From NCBI RefSeq assembly GCF_004006665.1, contig NZ_QOCL01000002.1, positions 124,001-188,000 on the forward strand: a stretch of DNA of 64,000 nt, in the 5' to 3' direction. The position numbers were made by a program, and so were the translations under genes. The stretch's first letter is position 1. Each line of letters opens with the position of its first letter. Positions 24,617 to 34,107 of this stretch are shown here, in pieces. Origin of the DNA: Halobacteriovorax sp. HLS (GTDB lineage: Bacteria; Bdellovibrionota; Bacteriovoracia; Bacteriovoracales; Bacteriovoracaceae). The notes beneath the pieces were generated by a model. It searched no databases. It saw only the letters and a program-made list of their open reading frames with translations, and was not told the DNA's origin.

Positions 24617-25306
24617 TCAAAACTTACTAAGTATGTAACCTGAACCTACAGCTAGAGCTGTTGGTGCCCGAAGAATATTAGTGCTCATTTTGCACACAAC
24701 AACATTAGGTTGAGAATTAAAAGAGTCTTCTTCATCCTCACAAAAACCGGCTTCAGGGCCAATCATCATAAGAACATTTTGAGCGTTAATTTCTACAAGA
24801 TCACCTTTAGTAAATGTAGAGAAATTAACAACTAAGTCAAAATGATTTAAGACGTCTCGGTAATTTTCAACGATGGTGAACTTCATTCTATATGGATTAT
24901 TACTTTGAAGCATCGCACTTTCTTCAATTTTAAGAACTCGCTCATTAACTTCAACCTCTTGCTGAGAGAATCTCGATCGGTATAAGAATATTTCTTTAAT
25001 ACCTATTTCAGAAGACATTTTAACAATACTCTCAAATGCCTCTTTCTTGGGAATTCCAAGAAAAAGACTAATCCTACGGCTATCCACAGCTACATCTACA
25101 CTTTCTAATTTAACACTTAACTCTCTTCGATCGACATGAATCACACAAGCAATTACCCGACTCCCCTTTCCATTAAGAATCAAAATCTTTTCATTCTTTT
25201 TAATTCTAATAACTTTAATTAGGTGCCTAGCTTGATCCGACTCAATTTTGAAGACTTTATCAACATCATCAACAGTAAAAGTATTCTCTAAAAAAGCTGC
25301 TCTCAT
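24617..25306 (-). CDS. rsmE: 16S rRNA m3U1498 methyltransferase
   Basis: SPOUT-fold methyltransferase of 229 residues. N-terminal PUA-like part: AFLENTFTVDDVDKVFKIESDQARHLIKVIRIKKNEKI. The SAM-binding trefoil knot is seen in LMMIGPEAGFCEDEEDSF and the closing STNILRAPTALAVGSGYIL, both diagnostic of RsmE. It methylates U1498 of 16S rRNA in the small subunit. The start overlaps the prmA stop by four bases (ATGA), giving the prmA-rsmE pair found in many genomes. Confidence 0.93.
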   Translation of the reverse strand: MRAAFLENTFTVDDVDKVFKIESDQARHLIKVIRIKKNEKILILNGKGSRVIACVIHVDRRELSVKLESVDVAVDSRRISLFLGIPKKEAFESIVKMSSEIGIKEIFLYRSRFSQQEVEVNERVLKIEESAMLQSNNPYRMKFTIVENYRDVLNHFDLVVNFSTFTKGDLVEINAQNVLMMIGPEAGFCEDEEDSFNSQPNVVVCKMSTNILRAPTALAVGSGYILSKF

Positions 25307-26280
25307 ATCTTTTTAAATAAAATTGCTGACCAGTCATCTTTTGATACGACTTCTATTTTTTTAAATTCACTATATTCTTTAACTATATTTTCAACCTGAT
25401 GATTAAGCAATCCCGAAACAATTAAGTATCCCCCCTCAGCTGTAGAATTAACCAATTCACCTTTCTCGAGAATAAGTACATTTTCTAATATATTTGCAAA
25501 GACGAGTTCATATTTTTTATCAGACACAAACTTCTTTCTGCTTACCAAAGAAGTTCCCGAAAGGTCACATCCTCCAAAATTAAGGTCTAAATTTTGTAAA
25601 CAATTGTTAAGGGCCTGCTCATCAATATCACAAAACTGTGTTGGCATAGAGAGCTTCTTTATTGCTGCAATTCCTAAAATTCCCGAGCCACACCCAAAGT
25701 CAAGACAAGAAGAATCCTTAGGAAGTTCAGATATAATTTCCATAAAAAGTTTAAGACAAAGATATGTCGTTTGGTGTTCACCAGTTCCAAAACCCATTCC
25801 AGGATAGATATAAATGCAACTTTCATCGGACAGATTTGATTCTTCTTTTTGCCACTCCGGCACTATAACGAGTTCATCAGAGACAACAATTGGTTTATAG
25901 AATTTCCTCCACTCTTTATTCCAATCTTCCCACGCTTTCTCTTCCAAAGTAATATCAATTACCTTCTCATTAGTTTTTAAATACTCTCTAAAAATCTTCG
26001 CATCATCTAAAGCCGTATCTGATTGATAGAAAAAATATACAAGACTAAGATATTTCCCGCTAGCGACATCGCTAACTTCATCGATCACATCTTCTGGAAC
26101 GTCTCCACCTGAGTAAGCCCTAGTTCCAAGGATCTCATCGACAATAGGCTCATCAATACTAAACTCTTGAACCCCATCACAAGCATAATCACTCATTGCA
26201 AGAGCATTGATTTCATCTAGCTGCGAAATATCTCCAACAGTAAAGTGTACTTTGACTTCAATAAAATTTTTATTTTCCAC
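25303..26280 (-). CDS. prmA: Ribosomal protein L11 methyltransferase
   Basis: 325 residues. A variable N-terminal substrate-binding region is followed by EDWNKEWRKFYKPIVV, the family motif PGMGFGTGEHQTTYLCLKL, the SAM site SCLDFGCGSGILGIAAIKK and the NPPY-like ELVFANILENVLI. PrmA trimethylates ribosomal protein L11. It starts at a GTG that lies inside the 3' end of the substrate-binding protein gene (11-base overlap) and is coupled to rsmE. The N-terminal domain is longer than in E. coli (293 residues). Confidence 0.93.
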   Translation of the reverse strand: MENKNFIEVKVHFTVGDISQLDEINALAMSDYACDGVQEFSIDEPIVDEILGTRAYSGGDVPEDVIDEVSDVASGKYLSLVYFFYQSDTALDDAKIFREYLKTNEKVIDITLEEKAWEDWNKEWRKFYKPIVVSDELVIVPEWQKEESNLSDESCIYIYPGMGFGTGEHQTTYLCLKLFMEIISELPKDSSCLDFGCGSGILGIAAIKKLSMPTQFCDIDEQALNNCLQNLDLNFGGCDLSGTSLVSRKKFVSDKKYELVFANILENVLILEKGELVNSTAEGGYLIVSGLLNHQVENIVKEYSEFKKIEVVSKDDWSAILFKKI

Positions 26281-27814
26281 AGTTATCCACCAAGTTTAAT
26301 AAAGATAAGAAACTACCATTAGGCTGAACCTCTACACCTTGTAAACAACTTCTACCAATCCATATAATATTTGGATGCCATAGATTTAAATACGAATATT
26401 GCTCATTTGAAATCTTTAGAGCTTCTTTATAGTAATTATTTCGCTTAGTTGAGTTAATTTCAGATGTCGCCTTATCAACAAATTCATCAAACTTTGCATT
26501 TACAAAGAAACCTCTATTTGCACCATTTGGAGGTATTGTCTGACTATGAAATATATAGCGTAAAAGTCCTGGTCCAGTAAAGCCAACCCACTGAGACATC
26601 ACCATATCAAAATTTCCTGTCTTATAATTACGAATAAAGGTCCCCCACTCCTGAACCATTAAATTAACCCTAAGTCCGGCTTCTTCAAAAAATGTCTTTA
26701 TACTTTCAGCTGTTTCAATTGCACTTTTGTTATTTGAAACACGCCAAGTAAGAACAACCTCTTTTCCATTTTTAGTCAATACTCCTGCTTCATTCTTCTT
26801 GTAACCAAGCTTTGTGAATAGTTCTAAAGCTTCTTTAGGGTTGTAATCATCAAAGAGTTCTCCGAGATAAAAGTCTGAGAACGCTTTTGAAAACATGCTA
26901 GAAGATAATGTAACAGTATCTTTTAATTTATATTTTGAAATTTTCTTTCTTGGTATCAGTAATGACAGTGCCCTTCTAAAATCTTTATCTTTTAAATATT
27001 CGTTCTTATGATTTATACCGATATACTGATAGTTAGTTCCCTCTGTCTGAATGAATTGTAATCCTTTCACATTCTCCTTAAGCCATAAGTACTTACGTGG
27101 AGAAATGTTTGCCAGCGACAGATCAATTTCCTTATTAATTAATTTTAAAGCAAGCGTTGTCTCGTCTTTTACCACCTTAAAAGATAAGTCTGGCCTTTGT
27201 TTATCCAATGACTCTAAAACTATCTCAAGCTCACTTATCTTTTTAAATTTGTAGTCTCCTGCTCCAATTATTTTTTCTGCAGGCATAGGGTTAACAATAT
27301 CAGAATCATTAATCTTTACAATTTTAAGAAGTGTCAAATTAGAAAGGTTATCAACATTAAATTCTTTAAAAACCAATTCAACTTCAAAGTCATTTTTAAT
27401 ATTAATACTCTCAATGGCTGAGAAGCTCGCTTGGTATTTCGACTTTATTACTTCATTTTTAGCAATGTATTGCCATGAATTAACAACATCTCCCGCAGTT
27501 ACTACAGTTCCATCCCAAAACTTAACATTCTTCTTTAATTTAAAATTTATAATATGCTTTTGACCATCCATTCTTTCGGAATAGTTTTCACATAACCTAC
27601 AAAAGAACGTCATATTACTACTAAAGTCAGTCAAACTTATATGAACAAGACGATTAATATTCTGTGAGTTTGCATCTGAACCGTAAAAGAAACTTATATT
27701 AGATGGGGCTGATGAAATAGCAATACGAGTAGGTGACTTCGAAAGAGCAGATAATGAATCAAAACAATAGAGAAGGGCCGAAAGTATTACAAGTGTAAGT
27801 GTCTTAAATCGCAT
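26270..27814 (-). CDS. Extracellular solute-binding protein family 5 (peptide type)
   Basis: 514 residues with an N-terminal signal segment (FKTLTLVILSALLYCFDSLS). It follows the SBP_bac_5 pattern: INFKLKKNVKFWDGTVVTAGDVVNSWQYI near 90-115, FRRALSLLIPRKKI near 280, LRVNLMVQEWGTFIRNYKTGNFDMVMSQW and the C-terminal half ending in LVDNCGK. In family members it captures oligopeptides or similar ligands for an ABC importer. No permease or ATPase genes are adjacent; instead it is joined to prmA, so it may work with a transporter encoded elsewhere. There is no Cys immediately after the signal, so it is likely periplasmic rather than a lipoprotein. Confidence 0.85.
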   Translation of the reverse strand: MRFKTLTLVILSALLYCFDSLSALSKSPTRIAISSAPSNISFFYGSDANSQNINRLVHISLTDFSSNMTFFCRLCENYSERMDGQKHIINFKLKKNVKFWDGTVVTAGDVVNSWQYIAKNEVIKSKYQASFSAIESINIKNDFEVELVFKEFNVDNLSNLTLLKIVKINDSDIVNPMPAEKIIGAGDYKFKKISELEIVLESLDKQRPDLSFKVVKDETTLALKLINKEIDLSLANISPRKYLWLKENVKGLQFIQTEGTNYQYIGINHKNEYLKDKDFRRALSLLIPRKKISKYKLKDTVTLSSSMFSKAFSDFYLGELFDDYNPKEALELFTKLGYKKNEAGVLTKNGKEVVLTWRVSNNKSAIETAESIKTFFEEAGLRVNLMVQEWGTFIRNYKTGNFDMVMSQWVGFTGPGLLRYIFHSQTIPPNGANRGFFVNAKFDEFVDKATSEINSTKRNNYYKEALKISNEQYSYLNLWHPNIIWIGRSCLQGVEVQPNGSFLSLLNLVDNCGK

Positions 27815-27922
27815 TAAAGTTCCTAAATAAAGTAAGTAAATATTATCCTAATTATTGTGATAACTACATATTATCATTATCTTATCTCTAAGTGAATTTT
27901 ACAAACTGTTTGGAGTAATATT

Positions 27923-28609
27923 GTGTATCTTGTAGGCATTGCCGGTGGTTCAGGTTCTGGAAAAACAACTTTTGCAAAGAAAATCATTAATTTAGTTAGT
28001 GAAGAGATGGCCATACTACACATGGATTCATACTACCTAGACAATCAGCCAGAAATTCACTTTACCGCAAAAGGTAATCCAAATTATGATCATCCAGCAG
28101 CTTTTGACTGGGAATTATTGCGCACACATCTGCAAGCGTTAAAAAGTGGCAATCCAATAGAAGTTCCTGTTTATGACTTTGTTACATCTAAAAGGCTTAA
28201 TAAAACAAAAACAGTAAAGCCTACCAGCGTGATTTTATTCGAAGGGATTTTTTCTATTTTTGATTCTGAAATAAGAGATCTACTAGATATAAGGTGCTTT
28301 CTACATGTTGACGCAGACATTAGGATTGCACGAAGAATAAATCGAGACGTAAATGAAAGGGGACGTACTCTTGATTCAGTAATATCGCAATACTACGAAA
28401 CCGTACGCCCGATGTACAACAAGTTTCTTTCTCCTCAAAAAGAATACGCAGACTTTATCATAGGTGAAGAAACTGATATTGCAGCTTCAATATTAAGTGC
28501 AAAACTAAATGAACTTTCACAAAAAGGTGAGTATTGCCTAAATAGCACAAATCTAAACAGAGAAGATTTCAACTACGGAGATCATCAGGTAAATCTATCA
28601 AATGAGTAA
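27923..28609 (+). CDS. udk: Uridine kinase
   Basis: 228 residues. Walker A GIAGGSGSGKTTFA at the N-terminus, lid-associated DSYYLDNQP and NYDHPAAFDWELL, the nucleoside-binding VPVYDFVTSKRL, and DADIRIARRINRDVNERGR near 125. Phosphorylates uridine/cytidine to the monophosphate in pyrimidine salvage. It starts at GTG with GGAG upstream. The last 8 bases overlap the RNase J gene, so the two are one transcript. The C-terminal 25 residues beyond the kinase fold (SQKGEYCLNSTNLNREDFNY) are an extra tail. Confidence 0.92.
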   Translation: MYLVGIAGGSGSGKTTFAKKIINLVSEEMAILHMDSYYLDNQPEIHFTAKGNPNYDHPAAFDWELLRTHLQALKSGNPIEVPVYDFVTSKRLNKTKTVKPTSVILFEGIFSIFDSEIRDLLDIRCFLHVDADIRIARRINRDVNERGRTLDSVISQYYETVRPMYNKFLSPQKEYADFIIGEETDIAASILSAKLNELSQKGEYCLNSTNLNREDFNYGDHQVNLSNE

Positions 28610-30230
28610 AAGTCTAATTAAAATACAACCAGTTGGTGGAGTAGGGCAAATTGGTTCAAACATGACTCTATTTGAAACATCTAATTGTAGAGTAATTGTA
28701 GATGCAGGAATACTCTTTCCTAGTGAGGACTTCTTTGATATCAACTATCTAATCCCAGACCTCACACTTTTAATTGAAAACCCTCCAACTCACCTCGTAA
28801 TCACTCATGGACATGAAGATCACATAGGAGCAATTAACCACATAATTGACCACTTCCCCAATATTGAAATTATTGCTCCTCCATTTGCTGCAGCACTAAT
28901 CAGAAGAAAGCTTGATTACTATAAAGTTAGCAAGAAAATAGATATCTACGATAGAAATTCGGTTATAGAGTTTGAAGATTTTGATATTTTTCCAATTCAT
29001 GTAAACCATTCAATTCCAGATACATTTGGATTAGTGTTTAGAGAAAAGAATGAAGTGTATAGTATTTTTTTAGTTTCAGATTTTAAGATCGATTCTATAA
29101 ACCCATACGAAAGAGAATTTGATTTCAAACAGCTTAAAGAAGTTACGCGTAATTCTAGTAAACGCATTCTGCTTGCTGACAGCACAAATATCCTTTCTAG
29201 CAACCTAGAAACTCCCTCAGAAGCCCTCGTTCTTGAATCTTTTAACGAGCTCTTTAAAAAGAATTATAATAGAGTTTATCTTACTTGCTTCAGTTCGAAC
29301 ATTCATAGAATTCAATCTGTTATTGCATCCGCTGCCGCCAATAAAAAGAGAGTACTGCTCTATGGTCGCTCAATGATAAATTATGTCAACACAGCAGTTG
29401 AAAGAGGTCTTATAGAAGAGGGGAGTTACTATACTGACCAAGCAGCACTACCTAATAAGACTAATTTAATTGTGATTCTAAGTGGATGCCAAGGAGATTT
29501 CAGAGGGTCATTCAGACGTGTTGTAAAAGGAGAAGATACTCATTTTAAACCAAACCATGAAGACTTGTTTATCATAAGCTCTAAAGCAATCCCGGGAAAT
29601 GAAAAGAAAATCTCTCTTTTGGAAAATGAAATTATTGAAGCTGGTGCTGAAATTATTTCGAATAGAAACTTACTTGTTCACGTATCTGGACACCCTGGAA
29701 AGAGCGATCTTAAAAAAGTTTATGAAAGCTACTGCCCTGACTACATTGTTCCTATTCATGGGGAATCACTCTTCTTGAAAGAGCATGCAAATTTTATAAA
29801 AAAGAGTTATCCACAAGCACAGGCAATTGTTTTAAAGAATTTTGATATTCTTAGACTAAATGAAAATTTAGAGCTAGAAACGCACGTAGGGGAGAGCTTA
29901 AGTCCTATTCTTATACATGGAAAACAATTAGAGATTGAAAAGACGAATATTTCTAAAAGAAGAAAACTAGCTACAACAGGCCTAATATCTCTTTCAATTA
30001 ACAAAGAAAGTTTACTTAAAAGAAATATTCAGATTGTTTTAACTTATGAAGGTCTTCCGGATTCTTTTAAAGAGAATCATGACGAGCTTCGAAGCTTAGT
30101 TCTAAATGAATTGTCCACACGAAAAAATAAACTCTTAGAAAAAACGTCTGAGCACTTAAGAATTGTTGTCCGGCGTTATGTTAATAATATACTTGGGTAC
30201 AAGCCAGTCACCATTGTCCACATAGTTTAG
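28602..30230 (+). CDS. rnj: Ribonuclease J
   Basis: Metallo-beta-lactamase/beta-CASP ribonuclease, 542 residues, acting in mRNA turnover and RNA maturation as endonuclease and 5' exonuclease. The zinc motif THGHEDHIGAI (His69, His71, Asp73, His74) is complete; ILLADSTN and later VHVSGHPGKSDLKKVYESYCPDYIVPIHGE give the beta-CASP histidines. The C-terminal ~120 residues form the expected dimerisation domain. A single RNase J gene overlaps udk by 8 bases. Confidence 0.93.
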   Translation: MSKSLIKIQPVGGVGQIGSNMTLFETSNCRVIVDAGILFPSEDFFDINYLIPDLTLLIENPPTHLVITHGHEDHIGAINHIIDHFPNIEIIAPPFAAALIRRKLDYYKVSKKIDIYDRNSVIEFEDFDIFPIHVNHSIPDTFGLVFREKNEVYSIFLVSDFKIDSINPYEREFDFKQLKEVTRNSSKRILLADSTNILSSNLETPSEALVLESFNELFKKNYNRVYLTCFSSNIHRIQSVIASAAANKKRVLLYGRSMINYVNTAVERGLIEEGSYYTDQAALPNKTNLIVILSGCQGDFRGSFRRVVKGEDTHFKPNHEDLFIISSKAIPGNEKKISLLENEIIEAGAEIISNRNLLVHVSGHPGKSDLKKVYESYCPDYIVPIHGESLFLKEHANFIKKSYPQAQAIVLKNFDILRLNENLELETHVGESLSPILIHGKQLEIEKTNISKRRKLATTGLISLSINKESLLKRNIQIVLTYEGLPDSFKENHDELRSLVLNELSTRKNKLLEKTSEHLRIVVRRYVNNILGYKPVTIVHIV

Positions 30231-30248
30231 TTCAGTTATAATAATTCC

Positions 30249-30812
30249 ATGAATATTCAAATTGATTCTACTTTAATGATAATTGTTATCTTGCTCTTAC
30301 TTATAATTGCAGGCCTCATTGTTGTTTCGATATTCTTAATGCTCAACTACTTTAAAAGATCAAAAATTGAAACTTCGCAAAAGCCAAAAGATCTAGAAAA
30401 AGAAATTGAACCTGTCATAGAAAGTATTGGCCTATGTAAAAATCATGACGAGAAAAACTCAGTCGGCATCTGCGCTATTTGTGAAGACGAGTTCTGTATT
30501 GACTGCCTTAAGCAAATTGAAAGTGTAAACCTTTGTCCAGAGCATTTTAGTATTTACGCTTCACATACTTGGTCACCTATAACAAATCAAAGAACAACAC
30601 CTAACGATCCCAATGATGGTGTCTATATATATAAATTCAAACAACAAATTTGGAAAAGCAACAAGACACCTTCTTTCATACTAAACGAATATAAAATCCA
30701 AGTTGAAAATGACTTTATAGAAACTTATGTTCAACTTTACGTTCGAGAAGAACAGAAAGATGATATTTCAAACCAATTACAAAAATTTAAAGAAGAGCAG
30801 CGTAATGGATAA
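30249..30812 (+). CDS. Membrane-anchored B-box-like zinc finger protein
   Basis: 187 residues. An N-terminal membrane helix (about 8-33, IIVILLLLIIAGLIVVSIFL) is followed by a Cys/His module: CKNHDEKNSVGICAICEDEF then CIDCLKQIESVNLCPEH, with a C-x2-H/C-x2-C pattern like a B-box zinc finger. The remaining 85 residues are soluble alpha/beta (DGVYIYKFKQQIWKSNKTPS). B-box-like zinc fingers in bacteria usually sit on membrane proteins of unclear role. It follows RNase J by 18 bases, and the next gene begins within its end. Confidence 0.6.
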   Translation: MNIQIDSTLMIIVILLLLIIAGLIVVSIFLMLNYFKRSKIETSQKPKDLEKEIEPVIESIGLCKNHDEKNSVGICAICEDEFCIDCLKQIESVNLCPEHFSIYASHTWSPITNQRTTPNDPNDGVYIYKFKQQIWKSNKTPSFILNEYKIQVENDFIETYVQLYVREEQKDDISNQLQKFKEEQRNG

Positions 30813-31203
30813 AGATAATTTAAAGAATGCAATTCAAGATATTATGAATAAGAATCAAGTTAATGCTCCTAAGCGCAACATGATTGATAAAAAAATCCTT
30901 CAATATGAAGCCGATTTATTATCTGCTAACGTAAATGTTGATTACTCAATTTGCTTGGCGGATATTTTCCAAGATGAAAGAAGCAAGAAATTTGGTGGTG
31001 GAGATTTCACTCGTCAAGACTATGCTCTAAACTGGAAAAAATGGAAAGAACAGGGACATAGATTTATTCTTACAAATATTAAACATAGTAATTCAAAATT
31101 ACTATTAGAGTGTCCTGAACAATTTAAAAAAGATACTTTAGAAACTTTGCCTCAATTTATCGAACTCCTTGCAAAGAGTGTAACTAAGACAATAAACGAA
31201 TAA
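30805..31203 (+). CDS. Unknown 132-residue protein coupled to the zinc finger protein
   Basis: Starts at ATG 30805, whose reading frame overlaps the last eight bases of the preceding gene; an in-frame ATG at 30727 lies deeper inside that gene and is less likely. 132 residues, soluble, mixed alpha/beta, with IFQDERSKKFGGGDFTRQDYALNWKKWKEQ and RFILTNIKHSNSKLLLECPE. No family recognised. It is the last gene before the bidirectional terminator and is co-transcribed with udk-rnj. Confidence 0.6.
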   Translation: MDKDNLKNAIQDIMNKNQVNAPKRNMIDKKILQYEADLLSANVNVDYSICLADIFQDERSKKFGGGDFTRQDYALNWKKWKEQGHRFILTNIKHSNSKLLLECPEQFKKDTLETLPQFIELLAKSVTKTINE

Positions 31204-31210
31204 AAATTAA

Positions 31211-31240
31211 AGGCGCTTGCAAAATAAATCACAAGCGCCT
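31211..31240. terminator. Bidirectional intrinsic terminator between the udk operon and ftsZ
   Basis: Perfect 9-bp stem AGGCGCTTG (31211-31219)/CAAGCGCCT (31232-31240) with a 12-base loop. The plus strand is followed by TATATTATT; the minus strand by a T-rich TTAATTTTTATT. It lies between two converging genes (31203 and 31269), so it can stop both transcripts. Confidence 0.85.
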
Positions 31241-31246
31241 TATATT

Positions 31247-31269
31247 ATTGAGTTGGGGGGCAACTCAAT
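31247..31269 (-). other. Second perfect hairpin directly after ftsZ stop
   Basis: Arms ATTGAGTTG (31247-31255) and CAACTCAAT (31261-31269) pair perfectly over 9 bp around a 5-base loop that is GGGGG on the plus strand and CCCCC on the minus strand. It starts within one base of the ftsZ stop codon and precedes the terminator by 6 bases. There is no adjacent T tract. It may protect the ftsZ mRNA end or assist termination. Confidence 0.6.
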
Positions 31270-32774
31270 TAAAATTCAGCATTATTATGAGATTGATTCT
31301 CATCTTTTCTTAAGAATGATGGTGTATCAAGCTCATCTTCATCAAAGTTAATAAATCCTAACTTCTCAGCGATTGATTTTGCTCTATTAACTGAAACACT
31401 TTCTTGCTGTGCTGGTCTAGCTGGAGCTGTTTGAACTTGCTCAGTTTTACCAGACTCATATCTAGTTGCTGCATCTCTAATTGACTGCGCTAATGAAGAG
31501 TTAGCCTGAGCCTCATTTCTAGCAGGCATCTCTTCTCTTTCTCTATAAGTTGGCTGATCCCAGTTTTGAGTTTCCACAGGAGCAGATACAAATTCTTCTA
31601 CTGTCTCTGGCTTTACTTCTTGAGAAGCAGGTTGAGACCAAGTTTGCTCAGTTGATTGAGATGAAACATGAGCTGTGTCTTGAGTTCTCATTTCAGTATT
31701 TTGATTATTTTCCCAGTTCTTAGGAGCCTGTCTTTGAACAACTGGCTCTGGTCTTAGCCTTTCAACCATTTGTTCAGTTCTTGTTACAGATGCATGATGT
31801 ACTTTTTCTAGGCCACCAAGTCCAGTCGCAACAACTGTAACTTTAATATTGTCTTCCATAGTGTCGTCAATAACAGTCCCAAAAATGATTTCTGCGTCTT
31901 CATCAGCAGCTTCCATAATTAAAGTAACTGCTTCATTAGTCTCATGCATTGTTAATGAGTCATTACCTGTAATATTGATAATGATTCCCGTTGCTCCATT
32001 GATAGAAATATCTTCAAGAAGTGGAGAACTAATAGCTTCAGTTGCAGCCTTAATTGCTCTATCTGGACCAGAACAAAGTCCAGTTCCCATAAGAGCAAGC
32101 CCTTTATTAACCATAACTGTTTTAACATCAGCAAAGTCAGCATTGATGTGACCTGTAGTATTAATTAAATCTGAAATACCTCTAACAGCATTCAGTAAAA
32201 CTTCATCGGCCTTTTTAAAAGTATCTACTAGAGATAAACTTTCTCCTGCCATATAAAGCAGTCTTTGATTAGGAATTGTAATCAAAGAGTCAACATTTTC
32301 TTCTAATACTTGAATTCCTGCATCCGCTTGACGAAATCTTTTCTTTCCTTCGAAAAGAAATGGTTTAGTCACAACACCAACAGTTAGAGCACCAAGCTCT
32401 TTAGCAAGTTTTGCAATAACAGGAGCTGCCCCTGTACCAGTTCCACCACCCATTCCGGCAGTAATAAAGATCATGTCTGAACCTTCTAGAACTTCACTTA
32501 ATTTTTCATATTCGTCTAAAGCTGCTTTTCTTCCAACTTCTGGATTTGCACCTGCTCCTAGACCTTTTGTTATTTCAGCTCCCAGCTGAATCTTTGTTGG
32601 TGCAAGGTTAGCGTTTAAAGCTTGCTGATCAGTGTTTGCAACAATGTACTCAACTCCAGTAAGTCCTGCTCTAATCATAGTGTTAACAGCATTACATCCG
32701 CCTCCACCAATACCTACTACTCTAATTTTTGCACCGTTCGCTACAACAGAATTTTCTTGTTCAATCTCAAACAT
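31269..32774 (-). CDS. ftsZ: Cell division GTPase FtsZ
   Basis: Tubulin-like GTPase forming the Z ring. 501 residues, longer than E. coli FtsZ (383). The GTPase core (about 15-325) contains [16 protein letters not shown], the tubulin signature [15 protein letters not shown] and the T7 loop FADVKTVM. A long Gln/Glu/Ser-rich linker (about 335-475) precedes the conserved C-terminal peptide [13 protein letters not shown], the site for FtsA binding, so the division tail is complete. It lies 14 bases downstream of ftsA, the last gene of the dcw cluster. Confidence 0.97.
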   Translation of the reverse strand: MFEIEQENSVVANGAKIRVVGIGGGGCNAVNTMIRAGLTGVEYIVANTDQQALNANLAPTKIQLGAEITKGLGAGANPEVGRKAALDEYEKLSEVLEGSDMIFITAGMGGGTGTGAAPVIAKLAKELGALTVGVVTKPFLFEGKKRFRQADAGIQVLEENVDSLITIPNQRLLYMAGESLSLVDTFKKADEVLLNAVRGISDLINTTGHINADFADVKTVMVNKGLALMGTGLCSGPDRAIKAATEAISSPLLEDISINGATGIIINITGNDSLTMHETNEAVTLIMEAADEDAEIIFGTVIDDTMEDNIKVTVVATGLGGLEKVHHASVTRTEQMVERLRPEPVVQRQAPKNWENNQNTEMRTQDTAHVSSQSTEQTWSQPASQEVKPETVEEFVSAPVETQNWDQPTYREREEMPARNEAQANSSLAQSIRDAATRYESGKTEQVQTAPARPAQQESVSVNRAKSIAEKLGFINFDEDELDTPSFLRKDENQSHNNAEF

Positions 32775-32787
32775 GAGAGCCCCCTAA

Positions 32788-34026
32788 TTAAAAAATTTCT
32801 TTAAAGACGGATTTTAGAGAGTCACTAAACTTTCCAATCAAATCCATCTGATTGTTATTATTTTCTTGTACTTTACTCATCCCTTCGTACTTCTGGCTCG
32901 ACTCTATTAAAAGTCCTAGCACAGTGGAAAACTTAGGGTTTTGCATTATATTAGTCATCCCACCAAATGGGGTAGGAAATCCAATCTTTGTTGGTCTTTC
33001 AATTACATACTCACCTAGCTCAGCAATACCTTTAATCAAAGCACCACCACCAGTAAGAACGATTCCACCCGTGATTTCATTACCAAGGTTTTTATCTTCT
33101 ATAATTGTTCTAATTATTTTAAATAATTCATCTGCTCTTGCTCCAAGAACATCAGCAATTAAACTTAACTGAACTTCTCTAGGCTTAGTTCCACTCAAGC
33201 CTTGAACTGTAATATGCGCTGATTGATTAAGCTGTTCAGCAAGCACACATCCATGATTTATTTTAATTCTTTCAGACTCAGCATGAGGTATCTTTAGAGC
33301 AACGGCCAAGTCATTTGTAAAATGATTTCCACCTACAGGTATAATTTGTGAGTGAATCAAGCTACCTTCTTTCCAGATCGCGATATCAGTAGTTCCTCCA
33401 CCAATATCAACTAAGATGACTCCCAGTTCTTTCTCTTCGCTTGATAACACAGCAGCACTTGAAGCAATAGGCTGTAGCGTAACAGAATCTGCCTTAACAC
33501 CTGTCTGCTCAACACACTTAACTAAGTTTTGAATTAAAGGAATTGAACCTGTAACAATGTGCACATGCGCTTCTAAGCGAACACCGCACATGCCTACTGG
33601 ATCTTTAATACCATTCGTATTATCTACTCTAAACTCTTGAGGGATAACATGAAGAATCTCTCTATCAGAAGGAATTACAACAGCTTTTGCTGCTTCTAAA
33701 ACTCTATCCACATCTTCACTTGTTATCTCTGAGCCTTTAATAGCAACAACACCAGAACTATTAAAACTGTATATATGACTACCAGCAATCCCAATTGTTG
33801 CACTATGAATATTCACGCCAGCCATTAGCTTTGCTTCTTCTAATGAGCATTGAATAGATCTAACGGTCTTATCGATATTTACTACTGAACCTTTTTTAAG
33901 GCCGTAACTTGGATGAGTTCCAATACCGATTATCTCTAATTCTGAATCAGGGTTCTGTACACCGACAATGGTGCAAACTTTGGTAGTACCGACATCTAAG
34001 CCGACTATGATATTTCTTTCGTTCAT
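32788..34026 (-). CDS. ftsA: Cell division protein FtsA
   Basis: Actin-like ATPase that tethers FtsZ to the membrane. 412 residues: phosphate-1 loop IVGLDVGTTKVCTIVG, the 1C subdomain with GMCGVRLEAHVHIVTG, phosphate-2 VILVDIGGGTTDIAIW and adenosine motif GGIVLTGGGALIKGI. The C-terminal amphipathic membrane-targeting segment is visible as LIGKFSDSLKSVFKEIF. All expected elements are present. Divergence from E. coli is ordinary for the phylum. Confidence 0.96.
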   Translation of the reverse strand: MNERNIIVGLDVGTTKVCTIVGVQNPDSELEIIGIGTHPSYGLKKGSVVNIDKTVRSIQCSLEEAKLMAGVNIHSATIGIAGSHIYSFNSSGVVAIKGSEITSEDVDRVLEAAKAVVIPSDREILHVIPQEFRVDNTNGIKDPVGMCGVRLEAHVHIVTGSIPLIQNLVKCVEQTGVKADSVTLQPIASSAAVLSSEEKELGVILVDIGGGTTDIAIWKEGSLIHSQIIPVGGNHFTNDLAVALKIPHAESERIKINHGCVLAEQLNQSAHITVQGLSGTKPREVQLSLIADVLGARADELFKIIRTIIEDKNLGNEITGGIVLTGGGALIKGIAELGEYVIERPTKIGFPTPFGGMTNIMQNPKFSTVLGLLIESSQKYEGMSKVQENNNNQMDLIGKFSDSLKSVFKEIF

Positions 34027-34107
34027 GAGATTCCTTTCTCACTGGTGTTCAATCAATCCGTTGATCTTGCTTTATATTTTTTTTAGATATAAAGCGTTAC
34101 AAAAATT

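Noticed and set aside
29807-29815. TTATCCACA inside the RNase J gene as an origin element
   Set aside because: Single copy in coding sequence; the codons are accounted for by the protein, so it shows only the chance background for this nonamer.
31255-31260. G6 run as a phase-variable tract
   Set aside because: It lies outside coding sequence in a hairpin loop, and its length is too short to suggest phase variation.
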